Assembly (NCBI GenBank): GCA_014338405.1
Contig: JTDE01000430.1
Location: 108,323 to 172,322 of the forward strand
DNA from: Paragonimus skrjabini miyazakii
Taxonomy: Eukaryota > Platyhelminthes > Trematoda > Plagiorchiida > Troglotrematidae
Direction of reading: 5' to 3'
DNA length: 64,000 bases
Positions within the stretch are counted from its first letter, which is position 1, and every line of letters begins with the position of its first letter. Made by a program: the position numbers and the translations under genes. Shown piece by piece: positions 1 through 13,150 of this stretch. The notes under the pieces were generated by a model. That model ran no database searches. It was not told the origin of the DNA and saw nothing but the letters and a program-made list of their open reading frames with translations.

Positions 1-285
1 AGTATATTACTCACAAGCAGTATATTACTCACAGGCGACGTTCAGGAACAGAAGCGCAAGCTCCGAACGCCAAGAAGACGACGGACAAGAAGAGACTATC
101 GGAATAGTGTATACGCGCTACGGCAGAAGTTCCACCATGGCGAATGACAATGATGTATGTGAATGCATATCTGACTTGCAAATGAGTGTGCACGTTTGTG
201 GTCTGATTTTTTGACATGAACTATACGGCAGTTTGCGCAATAAACGGACTCTCAGGCCAAGCATCCTTTGCGGTAACAACATTAG
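1..285 (+). mobile_element. LTR-like repeat copy 1
   Basis: This stretch matches 53404-53684 base by base over most of its length, with shared blocks such as TACTCACAGGCGAC, AGAGACTATCG, GCGCAATAAACG and CAGGCCAAGC. It contains AATAAA near its 3' end (about 238-246) and ends GTAACAACA, as an LTR or a retroelement tail would. The first 35 bases hold a small tandem duplication (AGTATATTACTCACA twice). No coding region is attached, so it could be a solo LTR or the end of another repeat type. The left edge is cut by the window. Confidence 0.5.
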
Positions 286-3200
286 TAATCCATAGTTATC
301 ATGCTGCTTTGTTTCCACAAGTTGAAGCTGCTTGTAGGTGTTGAGTTCATATGGTATCTATCGCTCGAATGATGTTGGGCACCGATGCCGTATTCAGTTA
401 TTTAGGTCTCTCACCAAAGTAGGACCGAATCACTTGTTCATTATTGTTTTCGTTCATTCTATTCAGCTTCTCATCTGCCTAGGTACAAATCTCAATTCCC
501 TCAGTTCACGTCAGGACTGAAGTGAGAATGTACATGTAGCCCTGATCAGGTCTTTTCCGACCAGTCAATTCCGATGCTGTGTCAGTATTGGAGTGACACG
601 GGAGAACGAAGCGGACTCCTTAAATTGACTATCCCCTCATCACAACCAGTTACTAAAATGTTACTACAGCGGTGAAACATTCTGATGTGTGACCTTAAAA
701 AGATTATATCGTCAGTGACTCTGGCCCCGTCAACCTAATATTGACCATACACAAATGCATATCCAGCCTTGAACTGAACTGGACTAGTCTGTGGTTCGAG
801 ACACTGTTCAACACACCAATGACAAGAAAACCGTTAAAATAAACATGGGGAAATATGAGCAGAAATGAACTCAGATGAATTTTTACCTTTGGACAAATGT
901 TATTTAACAGTTTTACTCGAATATGTCGACAATTGCCTGACCGTTAACTTAGCAGGCGACATCTGGTGGCCTTATGTAACAGAGTAGTAAGGTTTACATT
1001 AGATTATGATCTGGTGGTCACATGGTCACTTACATATCAAGATGAATTACGGAGTATGCGGTCAAAATGTAGTAGACTGCACTTCAGTTAATCGCCGACG
1101 TAATTCTTTAACTGCAATTCTTGAGTATACGATGAATCAAAGGGAACTTGATCGTGAATGTTCTGCGTCTCAGTTAATTGGAACAAGCTGCAAGAACCAC
1201 GTAGCTCCACGTGGCATGTTCTACCAGCTGACAAAATAAACCCTGTCAGGAGCTCAGAAATATATTTTCTGGATTCTATCTTTCAATAAACCCATTGTGT
1301 TCACCAAGTGATCTGGTGCACCATTTACTCTGACGGGGGTCCTCTAACAATAACCTTGGGATAAACTAATACTACCGTTAAACACTGCAATTATATCATT
1401 GATTGATAATCTGGCAGCTTTACTTAGTTAAAGAGGGCGTAATTATGGAAGTACCTGTTGGAGGTCCAAAACACATAGACAGACATCGTTATCGATCGCA
1501 CATGCGTTGAACTTGATTAAGATTGGTTCAGAGCGATGAGTTCCTCCTACTTCGGCTGTACACGCGGCCGACTGCATGAGATGCGCTATGTTGACATTCG
1601 GAAATACACTGATCTAAAGCTCAGGCTATCTTCTTTCTCCCTGTTCTCTGGACGAATTAGAAATACATCATCGTTTGAATTAGAACGAACGAAAGAAACC
1701 AGCTGCACTTGTGCCACATACAATATACCACCTAAGTTGTGAGAACATGTCATGGGCTCAAACACCTCAGAGTTTGACCCGGTTGTCAAATTGTTCCATT
1801 GTCATACCGATATAACCAGATGAACCGAGTGGTCTGACTGCTTACTTTTCGAAGTTATGTCTCCGCTAAACCACTAAAGCTTATACACAAGTTACTATTA
1901 TACTGGAACACAAAACCAGCCATTTACATTGAGCAGGCGAGCACACTTGTGCATTACCTTCAAACAAGAATGTTTTCTAATCGAGTTATGCGATTTCATT
2001 TGAATCGTTTAGTTAAATTGGACGGAATATGTGATTTCGAGAGGTCTGACCGTAAAGCGCATCTGACAACAATTAAGCAAACGGTCCCAGAAATAGGCTG
2101 GGTGAAAATACTTGTCTATACGTGAAATTGATCTGCGGTATCCCCTACAACTTATTACCAAGTAGTTCTACAGAAGGAATGTAGCTGATCGTTCAAGTGT
2201 GATAATTTGGTTGGGTCCGTTGTGAGGTCGTTGTCATTGCAATAAATGCGGGCGCCTTAAGGGCATACGGTCTGGAATTTAAATCCCTGTCGGATCATGA
2301 GCATATAGTACTGATGTACTACGACAGGTGCAAGGGACGTGTTGTGCTTCTTTCAACAATATAGACGGAAAAATGTGTCTTACTTATCGGATAAAATGGT
2401 GTTTAATTTTTTTTTCTACTGAAGATTGATTGGCTAGTTTCGCATACAGACCTATCGTATAGGGAAGGCAGAACTGTGGTGAGTCATGCGACCACCATGC
2501 TGTAAACGACTACTATGCGTTTACTCCAAGTTGTGAAACCATGTCGTCCATGCAACATTGTACAAAGTGCAAGTCTGATGGAATAATTAATCAATCTGGG
2601 ATAAGGCAGAAGATGGTTCATAGACTTGTTAGTGAACTAGTACGCGGCGCCCAACCTACAGCGTCCAAAAGAAACTGATTCACATAACGTTCAACCCCAT
2701 ATGGACGCTGTTCTTTGATGCTGCGAATATCTTGGTGATATGCTTGGCTAGGAAACTCTAACTTACGAGTCTTATGAGTAGCGGGTCATAGATATGAAAA
2801 ATTGTGATTCCAAACCATCCAGTACCAGGTTGGTTTACTAGATTCGGGATGCAAGGACTTTCAAGTTCGTGGACGGTTGCACTTCGTAAGACTTGACAGA
2901 AATCCAGTGTGAAATCCTTTAAATAAGTTTGCATTCATCCTGTTACATTTCCATTAGGTTTAACAGCCATCTTACAGATTACTCACAATAACGTAAAAAA
3001 CATTTTCACCTTATTCTTCATAATGCTTCAAATACTTTGTCCTTAAAACGCTGATTAAACCAGTGATATTTTGAAAACCCAGATACCAATATGTCTAGCA
3101 ATCATTTGTATTGTTAAATTTGTATGAGGCGTACGCATGAAAAACGATTACGCATATGTTTGAAACTAACATGGTTTTTATTAGAAATTGCTAATAACTT

Positions 3201-4049
3201 TGAAATTATCATAATATACAGAACTGAAGTAGGTACACTTTACGTAAATCTAAGCTTATCCTCATTAGAAAAATGTGAAATTCACAGTTGGGCGGCGGCT
3301 CAAACGTTGTTAATGGAGATACGCAAGTCGGGCAATTGACAAGTGGATTTTTCATTAAAGTGAGGCATTTCAAACTGGATTCAAAGGAGTACTTTAGTGT
3401 AGATTTCAGATCAACTACAAAACATTCAAGGTTAATCACGACTTAGCGCTATTTTTAACCTGTGGTCAATTACATTCAGAAATCTAGACTCACGGTGAAG
3501 TCAGTTACCGATCTGATATAATTTATTATTGGCAAATTAACACCAAATACTGACAGATGAAAGCAAAAAAACATGACATTCTTATTGTGATTGCTGCCTT
3601 CAGCGGTTGATACAAAACCCTCTAGAAATAACTGGAATTGAGAAAAATCCAACCTTATTTTAAGGCAATTTGTCAGCAGTCAGTAATTTCGCTTAGTGAT
3701 AAATCTTCACTCTCGACACCAAAGCTTATTCAGACCAAAACAACTTGTGCATTGGAAACCTTAGCGAAAAAGCTGTTGTTGATGTGATCTAGAAATTAAC
3801 CCAAAAGTGAATGAGTAAAAGATAATCTGAATAGTTCGTGTTATGAGGAACAAATGGAGGTTGCAGACTACCTTTTGCCCCCTGTTTCTAGGGGCTTTAG
3901 TTAATTAATACACCACGAATTTGACCCCGATTATTGTCGAACCACAAGGCTACTGTCGAGTAGTTTACAAACTCATTTTTATTGATTTCAGTTCAAACAA
4001 CAGTTTGTTTTTATAACATAATTTATCTTCTATTTGATGGTTTACTCAC
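286..4049. other. stretch without a supported gene
   Basis: AT-rich DNA 3' of the last recognised exon of the minus-strand EMI-EGF gene, so probably its next intron. All reading frames are short and none shows a motif or a convincing splice pair. I see no repeat that recurs elsewhere in the window. Confidence 0.4.
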
Positions 4050-4172
4050 CTAAACAACGCCGTCGATCTGGTGCCAAATAGTAACCTGCTGGGCAACGAC
4101 AGTAACTCGACTTTGGGTTCCGGGCGCAATCTCTCTCACAATCCCCCGTTCCTGATGCACAGTCATCTATCT
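4050..4172 (-). CDS. EMI-EGF protein, exon for calcium-binding-type EGF domain 2
   Basis: A second phase 1-1 exon with one EGF module: IDDCASGTGDCERDC followed by SSYCRCPAGYYLAPDRRRC, six cysteines in the spacing of calcium-binding EGF domains (I-D-D-C start, N before the fourth cysteine, Y-C-x-C core). The first position of the calcium motif is glutamine rather than aspartate, so calcium binding is uncertain. Acceptor AACAG before 4172, donor GTGAGT (4044-4049). Because the exon leaves in phase 1, at least one more exon lies to the left, probably outside the window; I found no convincing one in 1-4049. EMI + EGF + EGF-Ca is the layout of vertebrate EGFL7/EGFL8; MEGF6-like proteins are the main alternative if more EGF exons follow. 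Confidence 0.9.
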
Positions 4173-7100
4173 CTGTTAATATAAGTGGAAAAAGTTTTGT
4201 ATACAATTACACTTAATAAAAAAGCCGCATTCACTTACTGAAAACTGATTGGTTAGAGTTAGATTTTCAACGTAGAATATACATAATAAACGTAGGAGAA
4301 CCTTAGCACGGAAAGCCTGTCCCACCTGGAACAATCACACATCTGAGTATGAAACAAAGTGTAGCAGAGTTTTATCAATAATCCTGTGAATAGTGCAGAG
4401 AAAAAATTACACGCCGATATCGATACCCACCGAGCAGTGACCACACATTATGCAGTGAACCTCAGAATGACAACATTCCTGAGAAAAGGCACTTGAGGTG
4501 ATTGGAACGTAGAGTATTACAACTTGCTCGTAACGTTGTGTCATCTTCAATCGATTTACCAATCAGAACCTGAGTATTTTAGTGCAACGGATTGTAGTTC
4601 AAAACAAAGGTGTTTTTTTTATTATGCACAAGTCTATAAGAAGGGGGGAGATTTATTGATAGCTTACTTTGTCCCCGCCTAACAATTGTGGTTTCATTTG
4701 TGTAGTTAGATAAACTGTCGGCCATACAGAAGCAGAAATTTAAGATGTATGTACTGAATTTGTTTCTCATCCGTTGCATAATGCTTCAGTAATTCGCAGT
4801 CAACTTGACACATAAATCGATGTGACCGATTGCACATTACACATCAAGCTTTAATCCCCAGGTTGAAATGGTAGAACCACGTATCATAGTTTACAGAACA
4901 GGCCATAGAAATTTACTTAAATTAACTGGGGAAGTCACAATCTGCGGTTAAAAGCCATCCACATTTCAAGAATAAAATTGACCTTGAACCTCAGACAACT
5001 GTAGTAGGCCATTGCAACGTGATTTCTCTACACTTTTATTTTCAGTTCGTTATCCTCCAATCCTACGATGGTCTGAAAGGGTTGTAATATGCGCACGAAT
5101 ATGTACTGTAACCGTCCTAGGTATACAAACAAAACAAACGAATAATCCTATGATGTTTATGCTTTGGTAAATGCTCAACAATGTTTCGTTGTTCGCTTGA
5201 AGATTTGTTGACCGGCAGGCATAATTACGTCCATGTGCTGGAATTTCTCTTAAGTGACGAAAATTTGCCTACGGCACAAAAACCTTGTAATGCTTCAGGT
5301 ACACCTGTTTACAAAAGCGCCACTGAATAAGCAGAAACAGAAGAATTCATCAAATTTGTACATAGCATGAAAAACGCTGGTACGAACACAATAGTAACAA
5401 CCTGTTGTACACTGATAAATGTTGTTTAGTTTGTTAGTCATACTTTCAATTACCGCTTGTGATAAAAACATTATACGTGATCATCGACGCCTTTCTGATA
5501 GGAAGTTATTCATGTCATTCAGATTCCACAGTACGTTTAGGGTGATCGCAGCATAAACAGTGTAAGTTATTCTCAATCTTTGCTCCTCTAATTACACAAG
5601 AAAGCTCGCAACTTGTTTACGGTATACACGAACGAAGTTAATTGTCACTGAGAAAAATTTAAACATAGCATTTATTCACCGAGTCGACACGGTAATATAT
5701 TTCGATTACACTACAGGCCTCACAGCTTTATCCATTTGCTTCGGATGGCAAGAGTTGGCGATGGTGTTAGTCTGTTGAGGGAAGTGGATTGAAAATGCCT
5801 GTCCACATGAAGGTGCCTTTGGGAACATTTGCCTCATAATGGCAATCGAACCAACTTCAGGATATAAAGAACACAACTTTGCAAAACGGTAGCTGGCACG
5901 TACCCCGGATAGTCAGATACATCGTCTTGGGTTAACTCAGACAAACCGGTTCCTAGTTGACTCGCATAAGAAGCGCCTTATGTCACGCTCGTAGTGAACA
6001 GTTGACGGTCGCTGCTGCCGAAAGCCGTTGTTGGCGGTTTGGAAGATAGATGACCGATTGTTTGCATCCGGAAGAAAGTAATCAAGAAATATCGGGAGAT
6101 AGACTTGTCAGACGAGTTGGACCACTGAGCTAATTACAAAGGTGTGGATAAATTACGTCGGTTGTTGCATCAGCGATCATACACACATCTCTACAGGAGC
6201 TGTTGTTTCGAATTAGCCGTATTGTTCCATGGTAAATGGCAGGAACATATTTCTTACGTTCAACTGATTACTTGGGAAATTATTGCAGCAAAATGTAGTT
6301 TCCAAGAAAACTTCCAACACTGAATCGTGAGACTTACATAAAGAGTCAGCGTGATTCAGTCACACTTTAAATGAATGTGGCCGAGAGTTCATCTGTGAAG
6401 ATTTCGGGACGCCTAGGGTTCAGTTATTGTGGCAATAATCGACATGGTTGTTTTTAAAAGTTCAGCCGGAGTTTAAATTCTATCCGCTTCAAGGACATAC
6501 ATTGCCATCGAACTCTGGTTAGAACAGAATTAGGATGTATTTCTCGCTTACAGAAGGATCTAGCTAGGGAGTCAATGAAAAAGCATAAACTGCGATCGAT
6601 TTTGGATGTTCCGTTTATGCTAAACAAAATCCGCTACTACTTATTTATCTAATGTAGAAAGTGTGGAACTCATAGCGGAAGAAAGTACTATTGCATTCGC
6701 CTCTGCATTTTGTAATATGCTTTTAAGTTTATAACGGTTGTTTTTAATTAGATCGAACTGGAGCGGTTTTCCTATTGGTGACCGTGCTGTCAACCAAAAC
6801 TTACACATCAGCTGCTGCGATCGAAACCGCGGTTGATAAACACCAACCCATAATAATAGTGATCAGTTGTTGCGTCGAGCCTGCTTGTAAGATATGGCGG
6901 TTAAATCAACTTATTTGAATGATAGTCGAAGTTAAACAGCTGATTTGCCTGGTCATGGAAAGCGATACTGACCTGGACAATCAACACGCGGGAAGACTGA
7001 TGCCCAAAAGCAAACGTGACTACAACGGCTGTTTTTCTTCAAGAATGGAATAGTGATTCTCTCATCGAATGGGAGTACGTAGTACCAGTCGGATACTTCT

Positions 7101-7839
7101 TCGTTCCGATTATTTGGACGTACTGCTCAAGTGCAGAAAGTTGTTCCATTTGGAATTTACTTCTTGTTGCCGCAATATTATTTCAGTCTACTTAGCTGAG
7201 AACACTACCATTGTTGGCTAGTGTGTCATCACCAAGTTCACTGACTAACTCTCAGTGGCCACCAGTGTGGCTTTAGTGTGTTAAGTTTACGAGCCGGTTA
7301 TGGTTCTAGTCACCAAGAGCACCGAACGTAACTCGACTGTCATTGCAACTGTGTGTAAGAGGTTTCTATACTTAGCCAACCATCAGCAAGAACAGTTGTT
7401 CAGTTTACCTGTGTGTTGCGACCGTGTGACAGTGCGTCTTTCTCTATAACCCTTTTCCTTCACCATTCCTCACAAATAATAGTAGTTTAAATTGGAGCAG
7501 TTTTTGCAAAACTAACCCCTAGGCGCGTATACACAGAATTGCGTCGTCTTCTAACCAGACAGAAAGATAGTCTTTGAAATCGTCCCTGGCATCGGTTACA
7601 CCAGGTTTAATTTCGATATGCCAAAACTGACTGGTTTTTGTGGACACATAACAAATCGACCAGAATATAAATCATTTCTTTTGAAACCAGGATAATAGCG
7701 TCCGTCTAGGCGTAAAGAAACAGATTATTTCTGAAATCGAGAGATGATTTCTTGAAACCGACATGTTCAGTCGCACAAAGGAACGAAAACGTATGTGATA
7801 TTTACAGTAAGCGTCGTTTGTATTTGCACATGAAATCGG

Positions 7840-7886
7840 TATATATATATATATACATATATGTATATGCGTATATTTGTATATAG
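7840..7886. repeat. TA/TATG microsatellite
   Basis: A run of alternating T and A interrupted by C and G (TATATATATATATACATATA followed by TGTATATGCGTATATTTGTA). Simple repeat within an intron. Confidence 0.9.
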
Positions 7887-10538
7887 CTCGTGTATGTGGT
7901 AGGTCCTAGTAGTATTAATATATACTGTGGTATATGGTTGATGAGGTGCGTCGAGCAGTACGTAATTCTGATCTTACAAGGTTTTCACAGGCTCTTGGAC
8001 AATCACAGTTGGCTGTCAAATATTGCAGAACCAACCATATTTTCAGTCGCAAACAATACTTTTACAACCTCCAGTCTAATGAATAACAGCCTGCTCTCAC
8101 TGCATGGACTGTTGATCGCGGTCTCGAATACATGCTATCTCCACCCGAGTTTCAATTTTGAGGTACAAGACCCAAAGCATTATACCGGTAGGCACAGCAA
8201 GCATACAAAAATTGAAAGTGATGATGTATTTTCTCATCAGACGCTTTCGATTTTTAGGTGCTTGTCATGTCAGTTTTGAATGACGTGCTCGTGAATTTTA
8301 TTCGGGAAGTGAAAACAACTACATCTACTTCGAAATTTCACTGCCCCTTATGTCCTAGTCATCTAGACAAAACATCCTGGTTACACGGAGTACCGGCTGC
8401 CTAACACTCACCGAACAGTCGGCGAGTCAAGACGGATTAACAGTTCTGATCGCACCATTTATTGTTGTTCTGACGAGTGCATACTGTGTGCCAAAATAAT
8501 ACCCACCAATCGGAGGCTATCCGACAGTCAATATTAGTTTTGTTCGCCTTGAATTTAGAACGGTCACTCAAAACGTTTCATTCGTGTACTTTTAGACCAA
8601 CATAATTAAATGTCTAACCGAGCTCCACTGTGTCTCAGGTGGACAGTTCAGTGTACAACCGGACAGTAATCCATTTTCGAGATCCAAGATCAAACACTGT
8701 CCACAAGATGGTCATCTTTTCAGTTTTAGACCATGGGTGCATTTCACATCGAGGATAAAAGTGAGGAGGAGTAACAAGTCGTTAATCTACGAACAGATAG
8801 ATGAATATCTCTGTTTGTCAGAGTGCTGAAACGTTCACGAGCCAATAGGATGACGTGGTTATCAAGCTACCATCATCCGGCTCACACAGGAAGTAGAATA
8901 GAAAGTTATTCTATCTTCCGACAAACCTCGACGGAACTGATGTTTTCAAGATAGTTGCATGGTCTTCCGAAGTAGACTGGCAATGCCAATTAATCTTTGT
9001 TGAATGGTTCACCTATTAAGAAGCAAAAACATAGTCCATATTGTGCTTAAATTAGAATGAAGCAACTGGTTTTTGTTGAGTATTTGTTAGTACCGTCGGA
9101 TTAACTAAATTGTAATGAGTGCAGGACTATCAGACATCTACCCGTTCACCTGACTAACCATAAATGTGTTGGTCTCGGCATGTCGGCCTTCAAAAGACTA
9201 AAAGAGCAAGGGTGGTCGAAATACATACGGTAGACTGATGGGTCACGAGTTTTCCACAGGGAACTAGATGGAAAGGTACCTGTGGGAACTTAGAGGTGAG
9301 CAATCTAACAATGGCGTGGGTATGATGAAACGTTACATATATGAGCTGTTATCTGGTAAAGTCGACCATATGTTATCAGTATTGTAAGTACAGAATAACA
9401 AGATAATTCAAGACATCAATGCTCTAACCGCCCGGTACAACATATGAGAAGAGTTAATCTAATTAGCCGAGAAGATACTGCCCGTTTCTAGGGTTAACTC
9501 TTGTATTGGTATTGTTCATCTGTTGTTCAACTACTTACAGTACCCAGAATGAGGTATCCACTAGGACAGAGATAAATGGTAAGATGGGATACAAAAGACT
9601 GCCAGTGAATGAGTGGACATTAGTTGGATAAGGACACTTCAGCCACCACTGCATTGAAGCACGCTCAAGAGTGTTCAGAAGTTTCGAGCGGAACGTACTT
9701 CTTAAATTGACAAACCCGATTTCACATAACCACATTACCTGATCTATTTTGTTTGCGGTCATGCAATTTGACACATAGTTTTGTGTACTATGGCGCTATC
9801 CTTGTTTTATATAAGGATACACATTATGAACAATCACTACCACAGTTCTATGTAAATCATTGGTGGCTGTGATTATTCATTCCTGCTATTCTTATGTGTA
9901 ACTTGTTTCTAATCAATCTGAAACTTTTGCATAGTTCTTCGTTTTCATTCAGGTGTCAGCGATCTGTAACCTAACGGTAAATTTGATTACAAAACTAAGC
10001 TACTGGACCCAATTTTGAGTGATAGGAAAGTAAGCATTGAATAACCGTAGTCTCGCTAACTGTCTCGGACTGCTTGAACGAGATGTTTTTGATCGGTTGA
10101 CCAAGACCTTCCACTTGCTGCAAATAGCCCTAGGTGAAAATCGATAAGCAATACACAAATATTGTTGAGTACAGACAAGTCACAAAGCATTCAACCTGCT
10201 CGACTGAGTACCGCCTAAGATACCCACATACGCATACGGACCCGCACGCCTTCTTATTGACTGAGTTCAGGTTTGTCCCGGTCAGCCAGACAGCAAGTCA
10301 GGCAGCCCGATTGGAACATTTCAAGTACACCGAACACAAAACAAAAGGCGCGTCGGAATGTGCACATTGTCTGGTATGTGAGCTAACTGGTAGTTGTAGG
10401 AGGAGCAGTTTAAGCTGTGTGTTGGTAACGAAGTTCGTGTGTGCCAGTAATGTGACTAGATTTGTTTACCTTCGTACGATGATGGCATTTACACGTCTCT
10501 CACTCTGTATCGTTCTTTGTCTATCTGTTTGAGTTGAT

Positions 10539-10552
10539 GTGTGTGTGTGTGA
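10539..10552. repeat. GT microsatellite
   Basis: Seven GT/TG units in a row just downstream of the donor of the first EGF exon on the minus strand, that is, at the start of the following intron. Confidence 0.8.
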
Positions 10553-10581
10553 TTATACTTGATATGAACTGGAATACTCAC

Positions 10582-10707
10582 GAATTTGGCAATGAACACC
10601 GGTGTAGCCGGCAGGACAGCTGCATCTAACCACACCGTTGTTCTCGTAGCACAGACCACCGTTTTGGCATGCAAATGCAAACTGTACAAATTGACTGCAG
10701 TTGGATT
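10582..10707 (-). CDS. EMI-EGF protein, exon for EGF-like domain 1
   Basis: A symmetrical phase 1-1 exon encoding one whole EGF-like domain with six cysteines. The core reads ACQNGGLCYENNGVV and then RCSCPAGYTGVHC, the CxNGGxC and CxCxxGYxGxxC signatures of a non-calcium-binding EGF module. The acceptor is TTTTACAG before 10707; the donor is GTGAGT (10576-10581). It follows the EMI domain across an intron of about 17.0 kb (10708-27754). In EGFL7/8-type proteins the EMI domain is followed by exactly such an EGF module. No calcium-binding consensus (D-x-D/N-E-C) precedes the first cysteine here. Confidence 0.9.
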
Positions 10708-12094
10708 CTGTAAAATAAAAAAAGGAATGAATAAAAATTCACTTAAGCAGTAGAAATAAGGTTGAAAACAAGTTGTTTTCCTACGTTTTCCAGGCCTATT
10801 GGGTATAGATCACTCGATCAGGGCTGAAGTAAAGATAGGTTAAAACCCGGTATTTCTGTAACGAAATGACCAATTGTAAGTTCGCAATCGTTGAATGGTG
10901 TCGTCAGTGTTGGACTAATCCCCTATATACGGTGGGAATGTGTGAATGGATTCGGAACATACTTTCCTATTTAGGTTAATTTGGACATGGAATTTGAGAT
11001 GAATTTTGTGAGCATTGAAACAGTCAGTAGAAGATTTTTCTGCAATAAGTTGACCACCATCAACAGTTGGTTGCAACATTCACAACACAACTTTAGACTG
11101 ACTACTTTTGACGGAAAGACCTAAGCTCAACTTTTACTCTTGAGTGAACATGTGAGGGATTTATTTGTCTATCGCAAAGACGGGTTAACTTCCTATCTAC
11201 CTTTTCTTGTGTCAACCGTGTTAAACACTACATCATAGATCCCCATTAATCATCAGTGAATTCTGTGATTCACGTGTTCAACCATAATCAGCTTGACTGA
11301 TCGTCTGGATAGAAGAGATCAACAAGTGGATAGACAAACAAAAGTGCCCAAACATAAAAGCTTTAGCCAAGTATGTATTTAAATCATGTGCCTGCGAAGT
11401 ACAGTTGCCGTTACTCAACTATATTGTTGTCTTCCACAAGCCAAAGATACCTCATCCATTGTAGATGGCATGTTACCTGCATTCTTCTACATGTGGAGGG
11501 AATACGGATGTGCGACAGCGTGACTATTAAACAAGCCATAATTAAGGACCGACAGATACACCTGTTCCAGTTTAAGATGTCGCGATATCACTTTCGCGTG
11601 TTTTAAAGAGATTAGCCAGGTTTCAACGACTAGCATGGTCACATGGCTAGTGTACACATAAGTAGGCGGAAAACCACAGGGACTGGTTGGCTGTTACAGA
11701 GTGACAGTACGCGGTCTCGTCAAGTTCCAAGAGTAACCAAAGTTGACTCTCCTGAACCTAGTTACCTAAAACATCTTAAAGTAACACCGAGACAAGCGAG
11801 GCTGATATCGAAACATCCTGACCTAGGAAAATAGTATGGTCAAGCCGACGGTTTATCATACACCCCTTGGTTATACATCAGGTAATCATGTCACCCACTG
11901 GCTGATGGCCATTGGTTTTGAGAACGTATCAAAACGTCCGTTGCTGAGAGTACGTTGAAAGAAAACTAAGATGGAATGTTCAAAAACCAGATCATTTGGC
12001 TTGACCTTGTCTGTTGGTCTGAATTCCATCACAATTTACAAAACGTTCTCCCATCCAACGGTGTGGCTATTTTGCACGGTTAAGAGAAAAACAT
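10708..12094. other. intronic stretch, nothing recognised
   Basis: Part of the 17-kb intron of the EMI-EGF gene, between the first EGF exon and the LINE remnant. Short open frames only, with no motif or splice support. Confidence 0.5.
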
Positions 12095-13150
12095 ACATTT
12101 ATTCAACTAACACTGCGTCCAAAGATCTGATGGTATTGACCTTGTTCCAAACAACCGTCGAAATTCGATGGAAGGCTAAAAGACAAAGAGGATAAGAGCA
12201 ACAGGCGTGGAGGTCTTTTTCTGAGCACGGGCTGATTGTGATGGCCAAAATAGTGAGAAATACTTTGGGGTGGATGTTTTCACAAATTCTTTCTAAAAGT
12301 TATAATGTCGTTTGCACGTTTCAGCCATAACCACACAATTTGTAAACAGACTTAACTTGTCTGTTTTTGGTAGCGTTCGCATTTAGACACGAGCAGTGTG
12401 ACGCCATCAGGGCCAATGTATAGGACTTTGCGTTTTCTGACATTAAATTTGCATGTTATTTTCTGTGGACCACTGGTTTAGATGATTCAACTTGTTATAT
12501 ATGGTTTTTACAACCTCCGGACACCTCACAACTCGTCATAGCTCTTTTTCACCGGCATACAGCAATATGGGCGATTTGACGATATTGGGTGAGTCAAGTG
12601 CAGAAAGAATATACAACATCAGGGACCCTAGGATGGATCTTTGCGGAAATCCGCTGTTAGCAGGAGACCACTTCGATAGCTGTCCGCTGACAATGAAGTT
12701 AAGTCTAGAATCAGTCGACTAATCCCGAAGGTATATGAATAAGCGCACAATGAGGTGATCGTTATGTAGTTTCTGAAGCAAGATGCAATGATCGGCCTTG
12801 TAATGCACTTTGACTAATCCTGCGTCGGCAACCTTCGTTCAAAAATTACGAGCAGTTAGCAGATTCTTGACTCATGAGTGTTCCTAAGAAAGCTGTGCTG
12901 TTCCCTGGTGATGAGTATGAAGTCTGCTACCTTGGCCGTGGAGATAGCCATCTAGCAACTTCTGCATCACTTCCGTGACGAATGAAACCAACGCTATCGG
13001 TATGCGGTTCGCTGAGGATAAGTGTGGTTCGGAACTTTTTCAGGCTTTCCGGTAGATTATTATTCGGATAGGAACGATTAAGCAGTAATGTTAGCGGTTC
13101 TGTTGAATTGGGAGCGCAGCTTTTCAGGACAGCTGGGGATAATCACTATT
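12095..13150 (-). pseudogene. decayed non-LTR retrotransposon (CR1/Jockey-type) reverse transcriptase
   Basis: On the minus strand broken frames keep the order of a CR1/Jockey-like reverse transcriptase. Starting near 13145 one reads SCAPNSTEPLTLLLNRSYPN and LPESLKKFRTTLIL; then DAGLVKVHYKADHCILLQKL; SGQLSKWSPANSGFPQRSIL near 12620-12690 (family form: SG.PQGS.LGP); and LYAGEKELW near 12536-12561, where the catalytic YADD has decayed to YAGE. The frame after that holds VRKRKVLYIGPDG and, at the 3' end, HRISTVVWNKVNTIRSLDAV, the usual tail of these proteins. Several stops and frameshifts and the lost catalytic aspartates show it is dead. The 5' part (endonuclease) is absent. It lies inside an intron in the same orientation as the host gene. 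Confidence 0.8.

Larger units (their letters stand above)
4173..10581 (-). other. intron of the EMI-EGF gene (about 6.4 kb)
   Basis: Bounded by the donor of the exon at 10582 and the acceptor of the exon at 4172, both phase 1. Inside are a TA-rich microsatellite (7840-7886) and an open frame at 7890-8279 that matches no family I know and looks like chance. No mobile element was recognised, although 5700-6200 and 6800-7400 are somewhat richer in G and C than their surroundings. Confidence 0.7.

Noticed and set aside
7890..8279. Open frame of 129 codons on the plus strand
   Set aside because: No known motif, no splice signals or regulatory context, and composition like the surrounding intron.
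10134..10532. Open frame of 132 codons on the plus strand
   Set aside because: No motif; lies antisense in the intron next to the EGF exon and has a low-complexity stretch of CACA.
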